Part shown: positions 5,991 to 13,842 of the stretch, one piece after another
How the letters are laid out: the number at the start of each line of letters is the position of its first letter
How positions within the stretch are numbered: the first letter of the stretch is position 1
From: JBDUDK01 sp040002995
Lineage (GTDB): Bacteria; Actinomycetota; Acidimicrobiia; Acidimicrobiales; Ilumatobacteraceae
Length of the DNA stretch: 18,229 nt
NCBI GenBank assembly: GCA_040002995.1
Contig: JBDUDK010000055.1
Location: 1-18,229, forward strand
Reading direction: 5' to 3'
The notes under the pieces: model-generated
Databases searched by the model: none
What the model saw: only the letters and a program-made list of their open reading frames with translations
Told to the model about the DNA's origin: nothing
Made by a program: the position numbers and the translations under genes

Positions 5991-6575
5991 TCACAGGTCC
6001 TTGCGCATCACCAGGAAGCGGTCGAGCTCGCGATGGAGGTGGTAGCCGGCTTGCTCGTACATGTCCCGCGTCCCCTTGTACGACGCTGCAGTCCACGGGA
6101 AGGCGGCGTCGGTGGGCGGCTCGGCCCGCGGGTAGCCCTCAGCGGTAACCATGCCGAGCTCGCGCAAGTAGTCGTCGGCGCGCTCGAGTAACGCCGTCGC
6201 CACGCCGCGATGCCGGTGTTCAGGGTGGACGACGAAACACATGACTGAACCGGTGGCCGCAGCGGCGGGTTCGACGGCCTCGGCGTACGCGCGCAAGTTT
6301 ACGAAAGCGTCGCGTGGGCCGACGTTGCACCATCCGACGACCGACTCGTCGTCGTAGGCAAGGAGACCCTTCGCCTGCCCGGCGCGGATCCGCTCGCATC
6401 TCGCTTCGCGGTGCGCCGGGGCAGCATCGGCGCCCGCCTTCCACGTGTCGTCGCTGCACGCGTCGTCGTAATACGCGCAGTAACAACCCATCCAATATGG
6501 ATTGTCGGAGAAGGCGGCGTCGAACAGCGACAAGAAGTCATCGACGAGCTGGGGAACAAGTGGCCGGATCTCCAT
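5991..6575 (-). CDS. GNAT family N-acetyltransferase with N-terminal Cys cluster
   Basis: This 194-aa protein starts MEIRPLVPQLVDDFLSLFD. The acetyl-CoA-binding part is clear: VMCFVVHPEHRHRGVATALL (the R/Q-x-x-G-x-G/A loop appears as RHRGVA), followed by a helix and a C-terminal GTRDMYEQAGYHL segment. Near the N-terminus is NPYWMGCYCAYYDDAC with three cysteines in nine residues; I have seen GCYC-type segments in a subgroup of GNAT proteins, but I do not know their role. The substrate is unknown. The ATG is set by TACGTT 6 nt upstream, part of a bidirectional promoter shared with the chorismate mutase fusion gene. It is the first gene of a two-gene unit with the ASCH protein. Confidence 0.87.
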   Translation of the reverse strand: MEIRPLVPQLVDDFLSLFDAAFSDNPYWMGCYCAYYDDACSDDTWKAGADAAPAHREARCERIRAGQAKGLLAYDDESVVGWCNVGPRDAFVNLRAYAEAVEPAAAATGSVMCFVVHPEHRHRGVATALLERADDYLRELGMVTAEGYPRAEPPTDAAFPWTAASYKGTRDMYEQAGYHLHRELDRFLVMRKDL

Positions 6576-6581
6576 GGCACC

Positions 6582-6591
6582 AACGTACGCT
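6582..6591. promoter_or_regulatory. Symmetrical bidirectional promoter: overlapping -10 elements
   Basis: The top strand reads AACGTACGCT. Read rightwards, TACGCT (6586-6591) lies 6 nt before the ATG at 6598. Read leftwards, TACGTT (6587 to 6582) lies 6 nt before the ATG at 6575. The two -10 hexamers share the central TA, so one site would launch leaderless transcripts in both directions. Symmetrical -10 sites driving divergent transcription are a known bacterial and archaeal phenomenon. Confidence 0.55.
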
Positions 6592-6597
6592 CAGCGA

Positions 6598-7341
6598 ATG
6601 GAGCGCCTTCAAGAGCTGCGAGCTCGTCTCGACGAGCTGGACAAAGAGCTCGTGCGGGTGGTCGCCGAGCGGCTGGCCGTCTGCCGAGAGGTCGCCGAAG
6701 TGAAGGCCGCCACCAAGTCGACGGTGATCCAACCCGCGCGGGTCGCGCAGGTCATCACGAGCCGGCGCGAGCTCGCCGCGGCATCGGGAGTCGACCCCGA
6801 ATTCGCGGAGGCCCTCTTTCGCGTGATCCTCGCGGAGACCCACCGCATCGAGGCGGCCGATCACCGACGACACGAAGCGGCCGCGCCACTCGACAAGCCG
6901 GCACCCGACACCGCGCTTCAGATCACCGCAGCTCGCATCGACCACGTGGTGCTCGCGGTCGAGGACCTTCCGCTCGCGCTCGACCATTTGGTGAGCCAGC
7001 TCGGCTTTCGCCTGCGCGAGGGAGGCGCTGTTGACATAGCCGTCCTCGATGCGGGTGGCGTCGAGCTTGTGCTGGTTCAGGGAGCGGATGACACGGGCGT
7101 CTACCACGTGGGCATCGAGGTACTCGATGGCGACTACGTCCGCACGGCGTTGGTGGAGCGCGGCGTGCGGCTGGCGACGCCGATGGTGATGGGCGCCGAC
7201 GGCCGTCAGGAGTTCCTGACCGCGCGAGACGATGCGCTCGGCGTGCGGTTCGCGGTGGTGTCGCGCACCGGTGACCGTTCGGGATCGGACGCGCAAGGCG
7301 TGCGTGCGCTCCTCGATGCGGTGACGGAACCCGACTCGTGA
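6598..7341 (+). CDS. Chorismate mutase (AroQ/PchB-type) fused to a VOC (glyoxalase/HPPD-like) domain
   Basis: The ATG at 6598 gives 247 aa. Residues 1-90 form an all-helical AroQ fold. Aligned by eye with E. coli chorismate mutase, Arg8, Arg25, Lys36 and Arg48 match catalytic R11, R28, K39 and R51; Glu85 occupies the Q88 position, and D48/E52 become Gln45/Val49. PAARV-like spacing after the lysine also recalls PchB isochorismate-pyruvate lyase. After a ~20-residue linker, residues 113-222 are one VOC unit (RIDHVVLAVEDLPLALDHLV ... VYHVGIEVLDGDYV). His116, Glu156 and His170 sit at metal-ligand positions; the usual final Glu is Ala219. It may convert chorismate to prephenate or a related product and act further on it, but the VOC activity is unknown. 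A longer start at 6574 would overlap the divergent gene start and lacks the leaderless signature. Confidence 0.84.
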   Translation: MERLQELRARLDELDKELVRVVAERLAVCREVAEVKAATKSTVIQPARVAQVITSRRELAAASGVDPEFAEALFRVILAETHRIEAADHRRHEAAAPLDKPAPDTALQITAARIDHVVLAVEDLPLALDHLVSQLGFRLREGGAVDIAVLDAGGVELVLVQGADDTGVYHVGIEVLDGDYVRTALVERGVRLATPMVMGADGRQEFLTARDDALGVRFAVVSRTGDRSGSDAQGVRALLDAVTEPDS

Positions 7342-7439
7342 CCGACGACGCCGTAGACCACCTGAAGGCGCTCGCCGAGGCCCGGCGCAACGCGTGGTTG
7401 CGCCTGCTCGACCGATTCGGCCTCGGCTTCGACTCCTGA
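7338..7439 (+). CDS. Small 33-aa ORF translationally coupled to the chorismate mutase-VOC gene
   Basis: A GTG at 7338 overlaps the fusion gene stop (GTGA) and opens a 33-residue frame, beginning MTDDAVDHLKALAEARRNAW and ending LLDRFGLGFDS. It is predicted to be helical and charged in its first 25 residues, with no Cys, signal peptide or transmembrane segment. The tight overlap with the upstream stop and the short gap (3 nt) to the opposing endonuclease gene suggest a real coding unit filling the space. I do not recognise a family. It could be a small subunit or regulator of the fusion enzyme, or a chance frame in high-GC DNA. Confidence 0.42.
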   Translation: MTDDAVDHLKALAEARRNAWLRLLDRFGLGFDS

Positions 7440-7442
7440 GCC

Positions 7443-8144
7443 TTACCAGTGGATCTCGGCGCGCACCGGTCGGTGATCGCTCGGTGTCTCGTCGAGGACT
7501 TCGCCGTTGGTGGCGCGGTAGCCCGGCGACACCAGCACCTGGTCGAGCTGGAACATCGGGCGGTGCGCCGGCCATGTTCTGCCCCGCACCGGCCGGCTCC
7601 ATCCGGGAAAGCACAAACCGACGGTCGGTGCCCATAGGTTCATGTCGCCCAGGATCACGGTGGGGCCGACGGAGGGCGCGAGCGCGCGCTTGAGGCGCAA
7701 GAGTTGGATGGCGGCGAACGGCACTCGGGGGCTCGGATGGGTGACGACCACACGAAGACCGCCGACGTCGAGGTCGGCGACGATCGCCGCCCGCCAGGTG
7801 TGGTCGGTGGGAATGCGCCCGAGGTTGATCAGGTGGTGACCGCGTATGGCGACGCGGGTGAGCAGCGCCATGCCCCACCAGCCGTCGCCCGTTCGTCCGC
7901 GGCGCGGCACGAGCAGCCCGTCGCGACCCCCGATGGCCAAACGGCGAAGGTCGACGGCGACAAGCTCGTAGCCGCCCGCCTCCGCGGCGTCCTCCATTGA
8001 TGAACGTTCGTCGTCGCGCCACGTCTCCTGGACGCCGACGACATCGGCGTCGAGCGCCTTGATCGCGGCGACGACATCGAACGGGCGTAGGTGCGGGCCG
8101 AGACCGGCGTGAGCGTTGAAGGAGGCGACGGAGAGTGACGGCAC
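7443..8144 (-). CDS. Endonuclease/exonuclease/phosphatase family protein
   Basis: The product is 233 aa, starting at a GTG (MPSLSVASFNAHAGLGPHLR). The fold signature is present in order: SFNAH at the N-terminus, VVGVQETW with the metal-binding Glu (QE), a central THPSPRVPF segment, ILGDMNLW (Asp/Asn of the GDxN motif), LDQVLVSPGY, and the C-terminal PSDHRPVRAEI with the catalytic Asp-His. This is an Mg-dependent phosphodiesterase/phosphatase fold like DNase I or exonuclease III. It lacks a signal peptide, so it probably acts in the cytoplasm; whether it cuts nucleic acid, lipid or another phosphoester is unknown. It is divergent from the acyltransferase gene (44-nt gap) and convergent with the 33-aa ORF. 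No TANNNT hexamer is seen at the usual distance before this start. Confidence 0.9.
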   Translation of the reverse strand: MPSLSVASFNAHAGLGPHLRPFDVVAAIKALDADVVGVQETWRDDERSSMEDAAEAGGYELVAVDLRRLAIGGRDGLLVPRRGRTGDGWWGMALLTRVAIRGHHLINLGRIPTDHTWRAAIVADLDVGGLRVVVTHPSPRVPFAAIQLLRLKRALAPSVGPTVILGDMNLWAPTVGLCFPGWSRPVRGRTWPAHRPMFQLDQVLVSPGYRATNGEVLDETPSDHRPVRAEIHW

Positions 8145-8175
8145 GCGGTACTGATCGGCAGGGGGACCCGAACCC

Positions 8176-8181
8176 TACAGT
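8176..8181 (+). promoter_or_regulatory. Putative -10 element TACAGT for the acyltransferase (leaderless)
   Basis: TACAGT is followed by 7 nt and then the GTG at 8189, with no Shine-Dalgarno sequence between. This supports the GTG start over the in-frame ATG at 8135, which lies inside the opposing endonuclease gene. Confidence 0.58.
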
Positions 8182-8188
8182 CGATGTC

Positions 8189-9205
8189 GTGGAAGATCGG
8201 GTCGTCACTGCGCAGGGCTCGAGCCAAGAACTGGGTCAGGCCCACGGGGAGGCCCTACGTCCTCTCATCCACGAGGCCGTCGACGCGTGGGCGATGTCGC
8301 AGGGCGAGATCGAACAGTTTCTCGGTGCCACGGACTTCCTCACCCCTATGCGGACGCACACCCCAGAGCTCGTTTCGGAGCTCGAGGGCATCGCCGAGGG
8401 TGCCGCGTTGCCCTTCGCGACCGTCTTCGCCTACAACTTGTTGGACGAGGGCTGGTGGTGGGCGCGGCGGGGTCGCGACATTGCCTTGGGCTGCACGGTT
8501 CTCGCGTTGCTCGACGGCGGCGAGGCGCGCCCCGTGCTCGCGCAGAACATGGACCTGGGTGAGCACAACAACGGCTTCCAAGTCGTGCTGCGGCTCACGC
8601 CCGATGACGGACCCCCGATCACGGTCTTGTCGATGGCGGGGTATCTCGGCCTCACAGGCGCGAACGACGCGGGCGTCGGCGTCTGCGTGAACACGTTGCC
8701 GATGCTGCGGCACAGCGCGCGCGGCTTACCGGTTGCCGCGGTCCTACGCGGTGTTCTGAGCCGCCGCTCGCGCAGCGAGGGCGCGGCGTTCTTACGCTCG
8801 GTCCCTCACGCTGCTGGTCAGAACTACGCCATCGGTGATGGCGCGGGCCTCACCGATCTCGAAGCCGATGCCAACGGCATTTCCGAGGTGTCGTTTGAAG
8901 ATGGTCGGTTCGCGCACACCAACCACCCGCTCGAAAGCCCTTCGGTGGAGAAGGCCGACGCGGAAGGCGTCGTGAATTCGCAGCGGCGCCTGACACGGGC
9001 GCGCGAGCGTCTGGCCAGCGCCAAGACGGCCGGTGAGCTGGCGTTGGTTCTCGAGGATCGCGACGCTCCGATCTGCGCGACGGGCGAGGGTGGTCGGTGG
9101 ACATTCGGCTCGATACTGATGACACTCGGCGTGCCGCCCCATATCCGGGTGGCCCTCGGTCCGCCCGATCGAACCGCCTGGCTCGACGTCTCACCAGCGG
9201 CATGA
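8189..9205 (+). CDS. C45-family acyl-CoA:6-aminopenicillanate acyltransferase-like N-terminal-nucleophile hydrolase
   Basis: The GTG at 8189 gives 338 aa. The N-terminal part has QELGQAHGEALRPLIHEAVD and a helical pro-region. The cleavage site is ALG|CTVLALL at Cys102, which would become the N-terminal nucleophile. The following beta chain contains PVLAQNMDLG and VLSMAGYLGLTGANDAGV, as in isopenicillin N acyltransferase-like proteins. Cys102 is almost the same position as the nucleophile Cys103 of penicillin acyltransferase. Proteins of this fold cleave or transfer acyl groups on amides and often act on small peptides or antibiotics; in actinobacteria most members have unknown substrates. No beta-lactam biosynthesis genes are nearby. 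The ORF extends upstream to 8135, but those 18 residues overlap the endonuclease gene and are unlike the family. Confidence 0.85.
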   Translation: MEDRVVTAQGSSQELGQAHGEALRPLIHEAVDAWAMSQGEIEQFLGATDFLTPMRTHTPELVSELEGIAEGAALPFATVFAYNLLDEGWWWARRGRDIALGCTVLALLDGGEARPVLAQNMDLGEHNNGFQVVLRLTPDDGPPITVLSMAGYLGLTGANDAGVGVCVNTLPMLRHSARGLPVAAVLRGVLSRRSRSEGAAFLRSVPHAAGQNYAIGDGAGLTDLEADANGISEVSFEDGRFAHTNHPLESPSVEKADAEGVVNSQRRLTRARERLASAKTAGELALVLEDRDAPICATGEGGRWTFGSILMTLGVPPHIRVALGPPDRTAWLDVSPAA

Positions 9206-9217
9206 TCCCTCGGCTCG

Positions 9218-9223
9218 TATCAT
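9218..9223 (+). promoter_or_regulatory. Putative -10 element TATCAT for glutamate dehydrogenase (leaderless)
   Basis: TATCAT, one of the best -10 matches in the window, is followed by 7 nt and then the ATG at 9231. The upstream gene ends at 9205, so the whole promoter sits in a 25-nt gap. No ribosome binding site is visible. Confidence 0.58.
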
Positions 9224-9230
9224 CGACTGC

Positions 9231-12200
9231 ATGCTGACCGGCCGGCCCGACGCGCTGAAGGGCGTCGCCGAGGCCGCCAGCGAGCGTGTGCCCGACGGTT
9301 TCGTGGCGCAGTACTTCGCGCACATACCTTCCGACGATCTCGAGAATCGAGCGCCCGAAGTACTCGCGACGATCGCCGCCGACCACTATGACAAGGGTCG
9401 GGTGCGGCACGCGGCCGAAGCGATCGTCGACATCGAGGTGCCGGAACACGGGCCGGCCGTCGCGAGAATCGTCACCGACGACATGCCGTTTCTGGTCGAC
9501 TCGGTCACGATGGCGTTCGCGCGCCACGGCCTCGCGATCCACTTGTTGCTGCACCCGTTACTGCGCGTCGTGCGCGATGGCGACGGTGTGCTCAGGTCGA
9601 TGTCGGAAAACCGCGCGGGCCCCGGCCTTCTCGAAGCGTGGATTCTCGTCGAGTTCGACCGGCTCGCCGCCGGCGCCGTAGAAGTTCTCACCGCCGACCT
9701 GCGCGCCGTACTCGCCGAGGTGGCGACGGCGGTACGCGATTGGCCGGCGATGAGGGAGAAGGCGGCTTCGATCGCCGATGCGCTGGTCGGTACCGATACC
9801 GAGGCCGCCGCGTTTCTCCGCTGGCTCACCCACGACCACTTCACATTTCTCGGCGCGGTCGACCGCGAGGGGCATCGTCTCGGCCTCGCGCGCAACGAAG
9901 AATTGCTCGACGCCGCCGACGGCACGCTGCTCGTGCTCGGCCGCACCCGTGGGCTGTCACGCGTCCACCGGCCCAGCCGGCTCGACCTGGTTCGGGTGCA
10001 GGCGGGCACCGCCGCGATGTTCGTCGGTCTCTATACGGAGCGCGCTATCCGCCAGGCCGTCGACGAGATCCCGGTGATCAGACGCAAGGTCGCGAGCATC
10101 ATCGAGAGCTCGGGGATCCCGCCGATGAGCCACAGCGGTAAGGCCCTCAGGGCGATCCTCGAGGTGTACCCGAGAGACGAGCTTTTCGTCGCGCCCATCG
10201 CCGACATCGCCACGGTGGCGTTGGGAGTCCTCGAATTAAGCGAGCGCCGCCAGGTGAAGGCTTTCGTACGCCACGACGCCCAAGCCGGCCTGCTGTCGGT
10301 GCAGGTGTATTTGCCCCGCGACCGCTACACCACGGGCACGGTGTGGCGGATCGAGCAGCATCTCCGCGCGGTGTTCGGGGCATCATCGGCCGATAGCTCG
10401 AGCCTTCTCACCGATTCGGTCCTGGCGCGGGTGCACGTGCTGCTACCCGTCGATCGCCAGCCGTCGGTCGACATCGCGCGACTCGACAGGGATCTCGCCG
10501 ACCTCACCCGAACGTGGGCGGAAGGTTTCCACGACGCGCTCGTCGCCGAGCGGGGCCCCGACGCGGCGGCCGCCACCGAGAGGATCTGGCTTCCCGGTCT
10601 TCCGGCCGCCTACCGCGACACGTATAACGCTACCGCCGCTGTCGCCGATCTGGCCACGATCTCGGGTCTCGACGACCAGGGGCTGGCGATGCGGCTGCAG
10701 CCCGGCTCCGACGGTTGTCGTCTCAAGTTGTATCGCCGCGCCGAACCGATCGCGTTGTCGGCCGTGTTACCGGTGCTCGAGAACCTCGGCATGACGGTCA
10801 TCGACCAGCGTCCGTTCGAACTGCGCCCGACGGAGGGCCCTGTCGTTTGGCTCGCCGACTTCGGGCTGCGGCCGCGCGGTGATAGCGACCCGCTCGGTGA
10901 CGAACAGGTCCGTTGGCAGTTCCTGCGCGCCCTGCGGGCGGTTCTCGAGGGCGAAGTCGAGAACGACGGCTTCAACGCCCTCGTGCTCGCGGCCAAGCTC
11001 ACGCCCGAGCAGATCGTCATCTTGCGCGCCTACGCGAAGTATCTCCGCCAGGCGGGCACGACGTTCAGTGAGAGCTATCTCGCGCAGACGCTCAACGCCA
11101 ACGGCACCATCGCCCACCTCGTCGTCGAGTTGTTCGAGGCTCGGCTCGATCCGGCGCCCCCATCACCTCCCGATGTCGACGCGCTCGGAGCCGCCATCAC
11201 CGCCGCGCTGGCTGACGTCGGGAGCCTCGACGACGACCGCATCCTGACGTCGTTCATGCGGCTCGTGGAGGCGACGACGCGCACGTCGTACTACCAACGC
11301 GTCGACGGCGCGCCGCAATCATTCCTCGCGGTAAAGCTCGACCCCAGCAAGATTCCGGAACTGCCACTCCCTCGGCCGATGTTCGAGATCTGGGTGTACT
11401 CACCCCGCACCGAAGGTGTGCACCTTCGTGGTGGGCGCGTCGCCCGCGGGGGCATCCGCTGGAGTGATCGGCGCGAGGATTTTCGCACCGAGGTCTTGGG
11501 ACTCATGAAGGCGCAAATGGTGAAGAACGCAGTGATCGTGCCCACGGGCGCGAAGGGCGGCTTCGTCGTGAAGCAGCCGCCCTCCGACCCGGAGGCGCTC
11601 CGGTCGGAGGTCGTCACCTGTTATCGGGTCTTCATCTCCGGACTGCTTAGCCTCACCGACAACATCGTGGGTGCCAACGTCGTCCCACCGGCGAACACTG
11701 TCCGCTACGACACTGATGATGCGTACCTCGTCGTCGCCGCCGACAAGGGCACGGCAACTTTTTCTGATATGGCGAACGAACTCGCTCTCGCCCATGGCTT
11801 CTGGCTCGGTGACGCGTTCGCGTCGGGTGGTTCCACGGGCTACGACCACAAGAAGATCGCCATCACCGCACGCGGCGCTTGGGAATCGGTGCGCCGCCAT
11901 TTCAAGTCGGTTGGGGTCGACGCCGACACCGCCGAACTCACCGTGGTTGGCATCGGCGACATGTCCGGTGACGTGTTCGGCAACGGGATGCTGCGCTCGC
12001 CCCATCTGCGGCTCATCGGCGCGTTCGATCATCGACACGTGTTCGTCGATCCGACCCCCGACCCGACCGCGTCCTTCGCCGAGCGCCTCAGGTTGTTCCA
12101 GCTCCCGCGCTCATCGTGGGCCGACTACGCGTCCGACTTGATCTCAGAGGGAGGGGGAGTCTGGCCGCGCAGCGCGAAGTCGATCTCGCTGTCACCGCAG

Positions 12201-13841
12201 GCCCGCCGGGCACTCGGCATCGAGACCGAGCGTCTGACTCCGGCGGAGCTCATCAGCGCGATCCTCAGGGCACCGGTCGACCTGCTCTGGAACGGTGGCA
12301 TCGGGACGTACGTGAAGGCCTCCACCGAAACGAACGCCGATGTCGGCGACCGGGCGAATGACGCGGTTCGGGTCAACGGAGCCGACTTGAGGTGCAAGGT
12401 CGTCGCGGAGGGCGGCAATCTCGGATTCACGCAGTATGGGAGAGTCGAGTTCGCGCTGAAGGGCGGGCTCATCAACACCGACGCCATCGACAACTCAGCG
12501 GGAGTCGACTGCAGCGACCACGAGGTCAACCTGAAGATCCTTCTCGACGCGGTCGTCGCGCAAGGAGCTCTCACGACCGACGCGCGCAACGCCCTGCTCG
12601 TGGCGATGACCGACGACGTATCCGAGCTCGTCCTCGACGACAACAAGGCTCAGACGCTCGCCCTCGCCAACGCCCGTCATCAGGCGTCCTCGATGATCGA
12701 CGTGCACGCGCGCTACATCCGCAGCCTCGCCGCGGAGGGGCTCCTCGACCGCGACATCGAGTCCTTGCCCACCGACCGCCAGCTGGCCGAGCGGCAGGCG
12801 GCCGGTCTCGGTCTCACGACCCCTGAGTTCGCGGTGCTGCTCGCCTACACCAAGCTCACGAACACCCACGAGGTGCTCGAATCGCGCCTGCCCGACGACC
12901 CGGCGGTCGAAAGCGAGCTGGACGCCTACTTCCCCTCACAGGTCCGAGATCAATACGCCGGCTACATCAGTGCTCATCGCCTGCGGCGCGAGATCATCGC
13001 CACTCGCATCGTGAACCAGATGGTGAACCGAGCCGGCATCTCGTTCGATCACCGCATGTCGGAGGAGACCGGCGCCACCGTTCCCGACATCACCGCCGCG
13101 CATATCGCCGCGGCACGAATTTTCGAACTCGACCGGTATTGGCACGAGGTTGATGCACTCGCCCTGACGGCATCGGTACAAACGCCCCTGCTGCTCGATC
13201 TCCGCCGGCTCGTCGAGCGGGGCGTGCAGTGGTTGCTGCGGCGGCGCCGTCCTCCGCTCGACATCGCGGCCACAGTCGTTGCATTCGCGAGCGGGACGGC
13301 GGCACTGGCCAACGAGCTACCCGACCTTCTGATCGGCAGTGACCGCGAGACGCTGTTCGCCGACGCCGCGCGACTCGTCACGTCCGGCGTCCCCGACGAT
13401 CTCGCGATGGTGGGCGCCGGGTGGCGTCTGCTGCATCTGTCGTTCGACCTCGTCGAAGTGGCCGCGGCGCGGCGCACCACGGTGAGCCGGGCCGCTGCCG
13501 TCGGCTTCACGTTGAGCGATCGCCTCGGGCTCGATTGGCTACGTGACCGTATCGACGCGTTGCCCAGGGCCGACCGCTGGCAGAGTCAGAGCCGGGGCGC
13601 GCTGCGCGACGACCTGTCAAGCGAATGGCGCGAGCTCACCGCCGACGTCCTCCGCGGCGATCCGTTCGCCGACCCTGGCGCCCTTGTCGACGGCTGGTGC
13701 GCCGCGAACGATCGCTCGGTCACGCGGTGCCGACGCGTGTTCGCCGATGTGCGGGCCGGTGGAGTCTTCAACCTGGCCACGTTGTCGGTGGCGATCCGTG
13801 CGGTGCGCAACCTGGTGATCGCGGGCGCACCGCCTACGTGA
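9231..13841 (+). CDS. gdh: NAD-specific glutamate dehydrogenase, large (180-kDa class, Bac_GDH)
   Basis: At 1536 aa this is a full-size member of the large tetrameric NAD-glutamate dehydrogenase class (PF05088); actinobacterial homologues are usually about 1600-1650 aa. It catalyses glutamate + NAD+ + H2O to 2-oxoglutarate + NH4+ + NADH, mainly catabolic. The N-terminal third carries ACT-like regulatory regions. The catalytic core has GGIRWSDRREDFRTEVLGLM, then NAVIVPTGAKGGFVVK with the likely catalytic Lys775, then the NAD-binding VVGIGDMSGDVFGNGML (residues 905-921), and VVAEGGNLGFTQYGRVEFAL followed by INTDAIDNSAGVDCSDHEVN. The C-terminal region is helical. The ATG at 9231 is supported by TATCAT 7 nt upstream. 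It ends 1 nt from the opposing lipase gene stop. It is long and uninterrupted, with no sign of decay. Confidence 0.96.
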   Translation: MLTGRPDALKGVAEAASERVPDGFVAQYFAHIPSDDLENRAPEVLATIAADHYDKGRVRHAAEAIVDIEVPEHGPAVARIVTDDMPFLVDSVTMAFARHGLAIHLLLHPLLRVVRDGDGVLRSMSENRAGPGLLEAWILVEFDRLAAGAVEVLTADLRAVLAEVATAVRDWPAMREKAASIADALVGTDTEAAAFLRWLTHDHFTFLGAVDREGHRLGLARNEELLDAADGTLLVLGRTRGLSRVHRPSRLDLVRVQAGTAAMFVGLYTERAIRQAVDEIPVIRRKVASIIESSGIPPMSHSGKALRAILEVYPRDELFVAPIADIATVALGVLELSERRQVKAFVRHDAQAGLLSVQVYLPRDRYTTGTVWRIEQHLRAVFGASSADSSSLLTDSVLARVHVLLPVDRQPSVDIARLDRDLADLTRTWAEGFHDALVAERGPDAAAATERIWLPGLPAAYRDTYNATAAVADLATISGLDDQGLAMRLQPGSDGCRLKLYRRAEPIALSAVLPVLENLGMTVIDQRPFELRPTEGPVVWLADFGLRPRGDSDPLGDEQVRWQFLRALRAVLEGEVENDGFNALVLAAKLTPEQIVILRAYAKYLRQAGTTFSESYLAQTLNANGTIAHLVVELFEARLDPAPPSPPDVDALGAAITAALADVGSLDDDRILTSFMRLVEATTRTSYYQRVDGAPQSFLAVKLDPSKIPELPLPRPMFEIWVYSPRTEGVHLRGGRVARGGIRWSDRREDFRTEVLGLMKAQMVKNAVIVPTGAKGGFVVKQPPSDPEALRSEVVTCYRVFISGLLSLTDNIVGANVVPPANTVRYDTDDAYLVVAADKGTATFSDMANELALAHGFWLGDAFASGGSTGYDHKKIAITARGAWESVRRHFKSVGVDADTAELTVVGIGDMSGDVFGNGMLRSPHLRLIGAFDHRHVFVDPTPDPTASFAERLRLFQLPRSSWADYASDLISEGGGVWPRSAKSISLSPQARRALGIETERLTPAELISAILRAPVDLLWNGGIGTYVKASTETNADVGDRANDAVRVNGADLRCKVVAEGGNLGFTQYGRVEFALKGGLINTDAIDNSAGVDCSDHEVNLKILLDAVVAQGALTTDARNALLVAMTDDVSELVLDDNKAQTLALANARHQASSMIDVHARYIRSLAAEGLLDRDIESLPTDRQLAERQAAGLGLTTPEFAVLLAYTKLTNTHEVLESRLPDDPAVESELDAYFPSQVRDQYAGYISAHRLRREIIATRIVNQMVNRAGISFDHRMSEETGATVPDITAAHIAAARIFELDRYWHEVDALALTASVQTPLLLDLRRLVERGVQWLLRRRRPPLDIAATVVAFASGTAALANELPDLLIGSDRETLFADAARLVTSGVPDDLAMVGAGWRLLHLSFDLVEVAAARRTTVSRAAAVGFTLSDRLGLDWLRDRIDALPRADRWQSQSRGALRDDLSSEWRELTADVLRGDPFADPGALVDGWCAANDRSVTRCRRVFADVRAGGVFNLATLSVAIRAVRNLVIAGAPPT

Positions 13842-13842
13842 G

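Noticed and set aside
6538..8208. Long 556-aa minus-strand open frame over the chorismate mutase-VOC and endonuclease genes
   Set aside because: Arg/Pro/Ser-rich translation with no domain features; a high-GC shadow of real genes on both strands.
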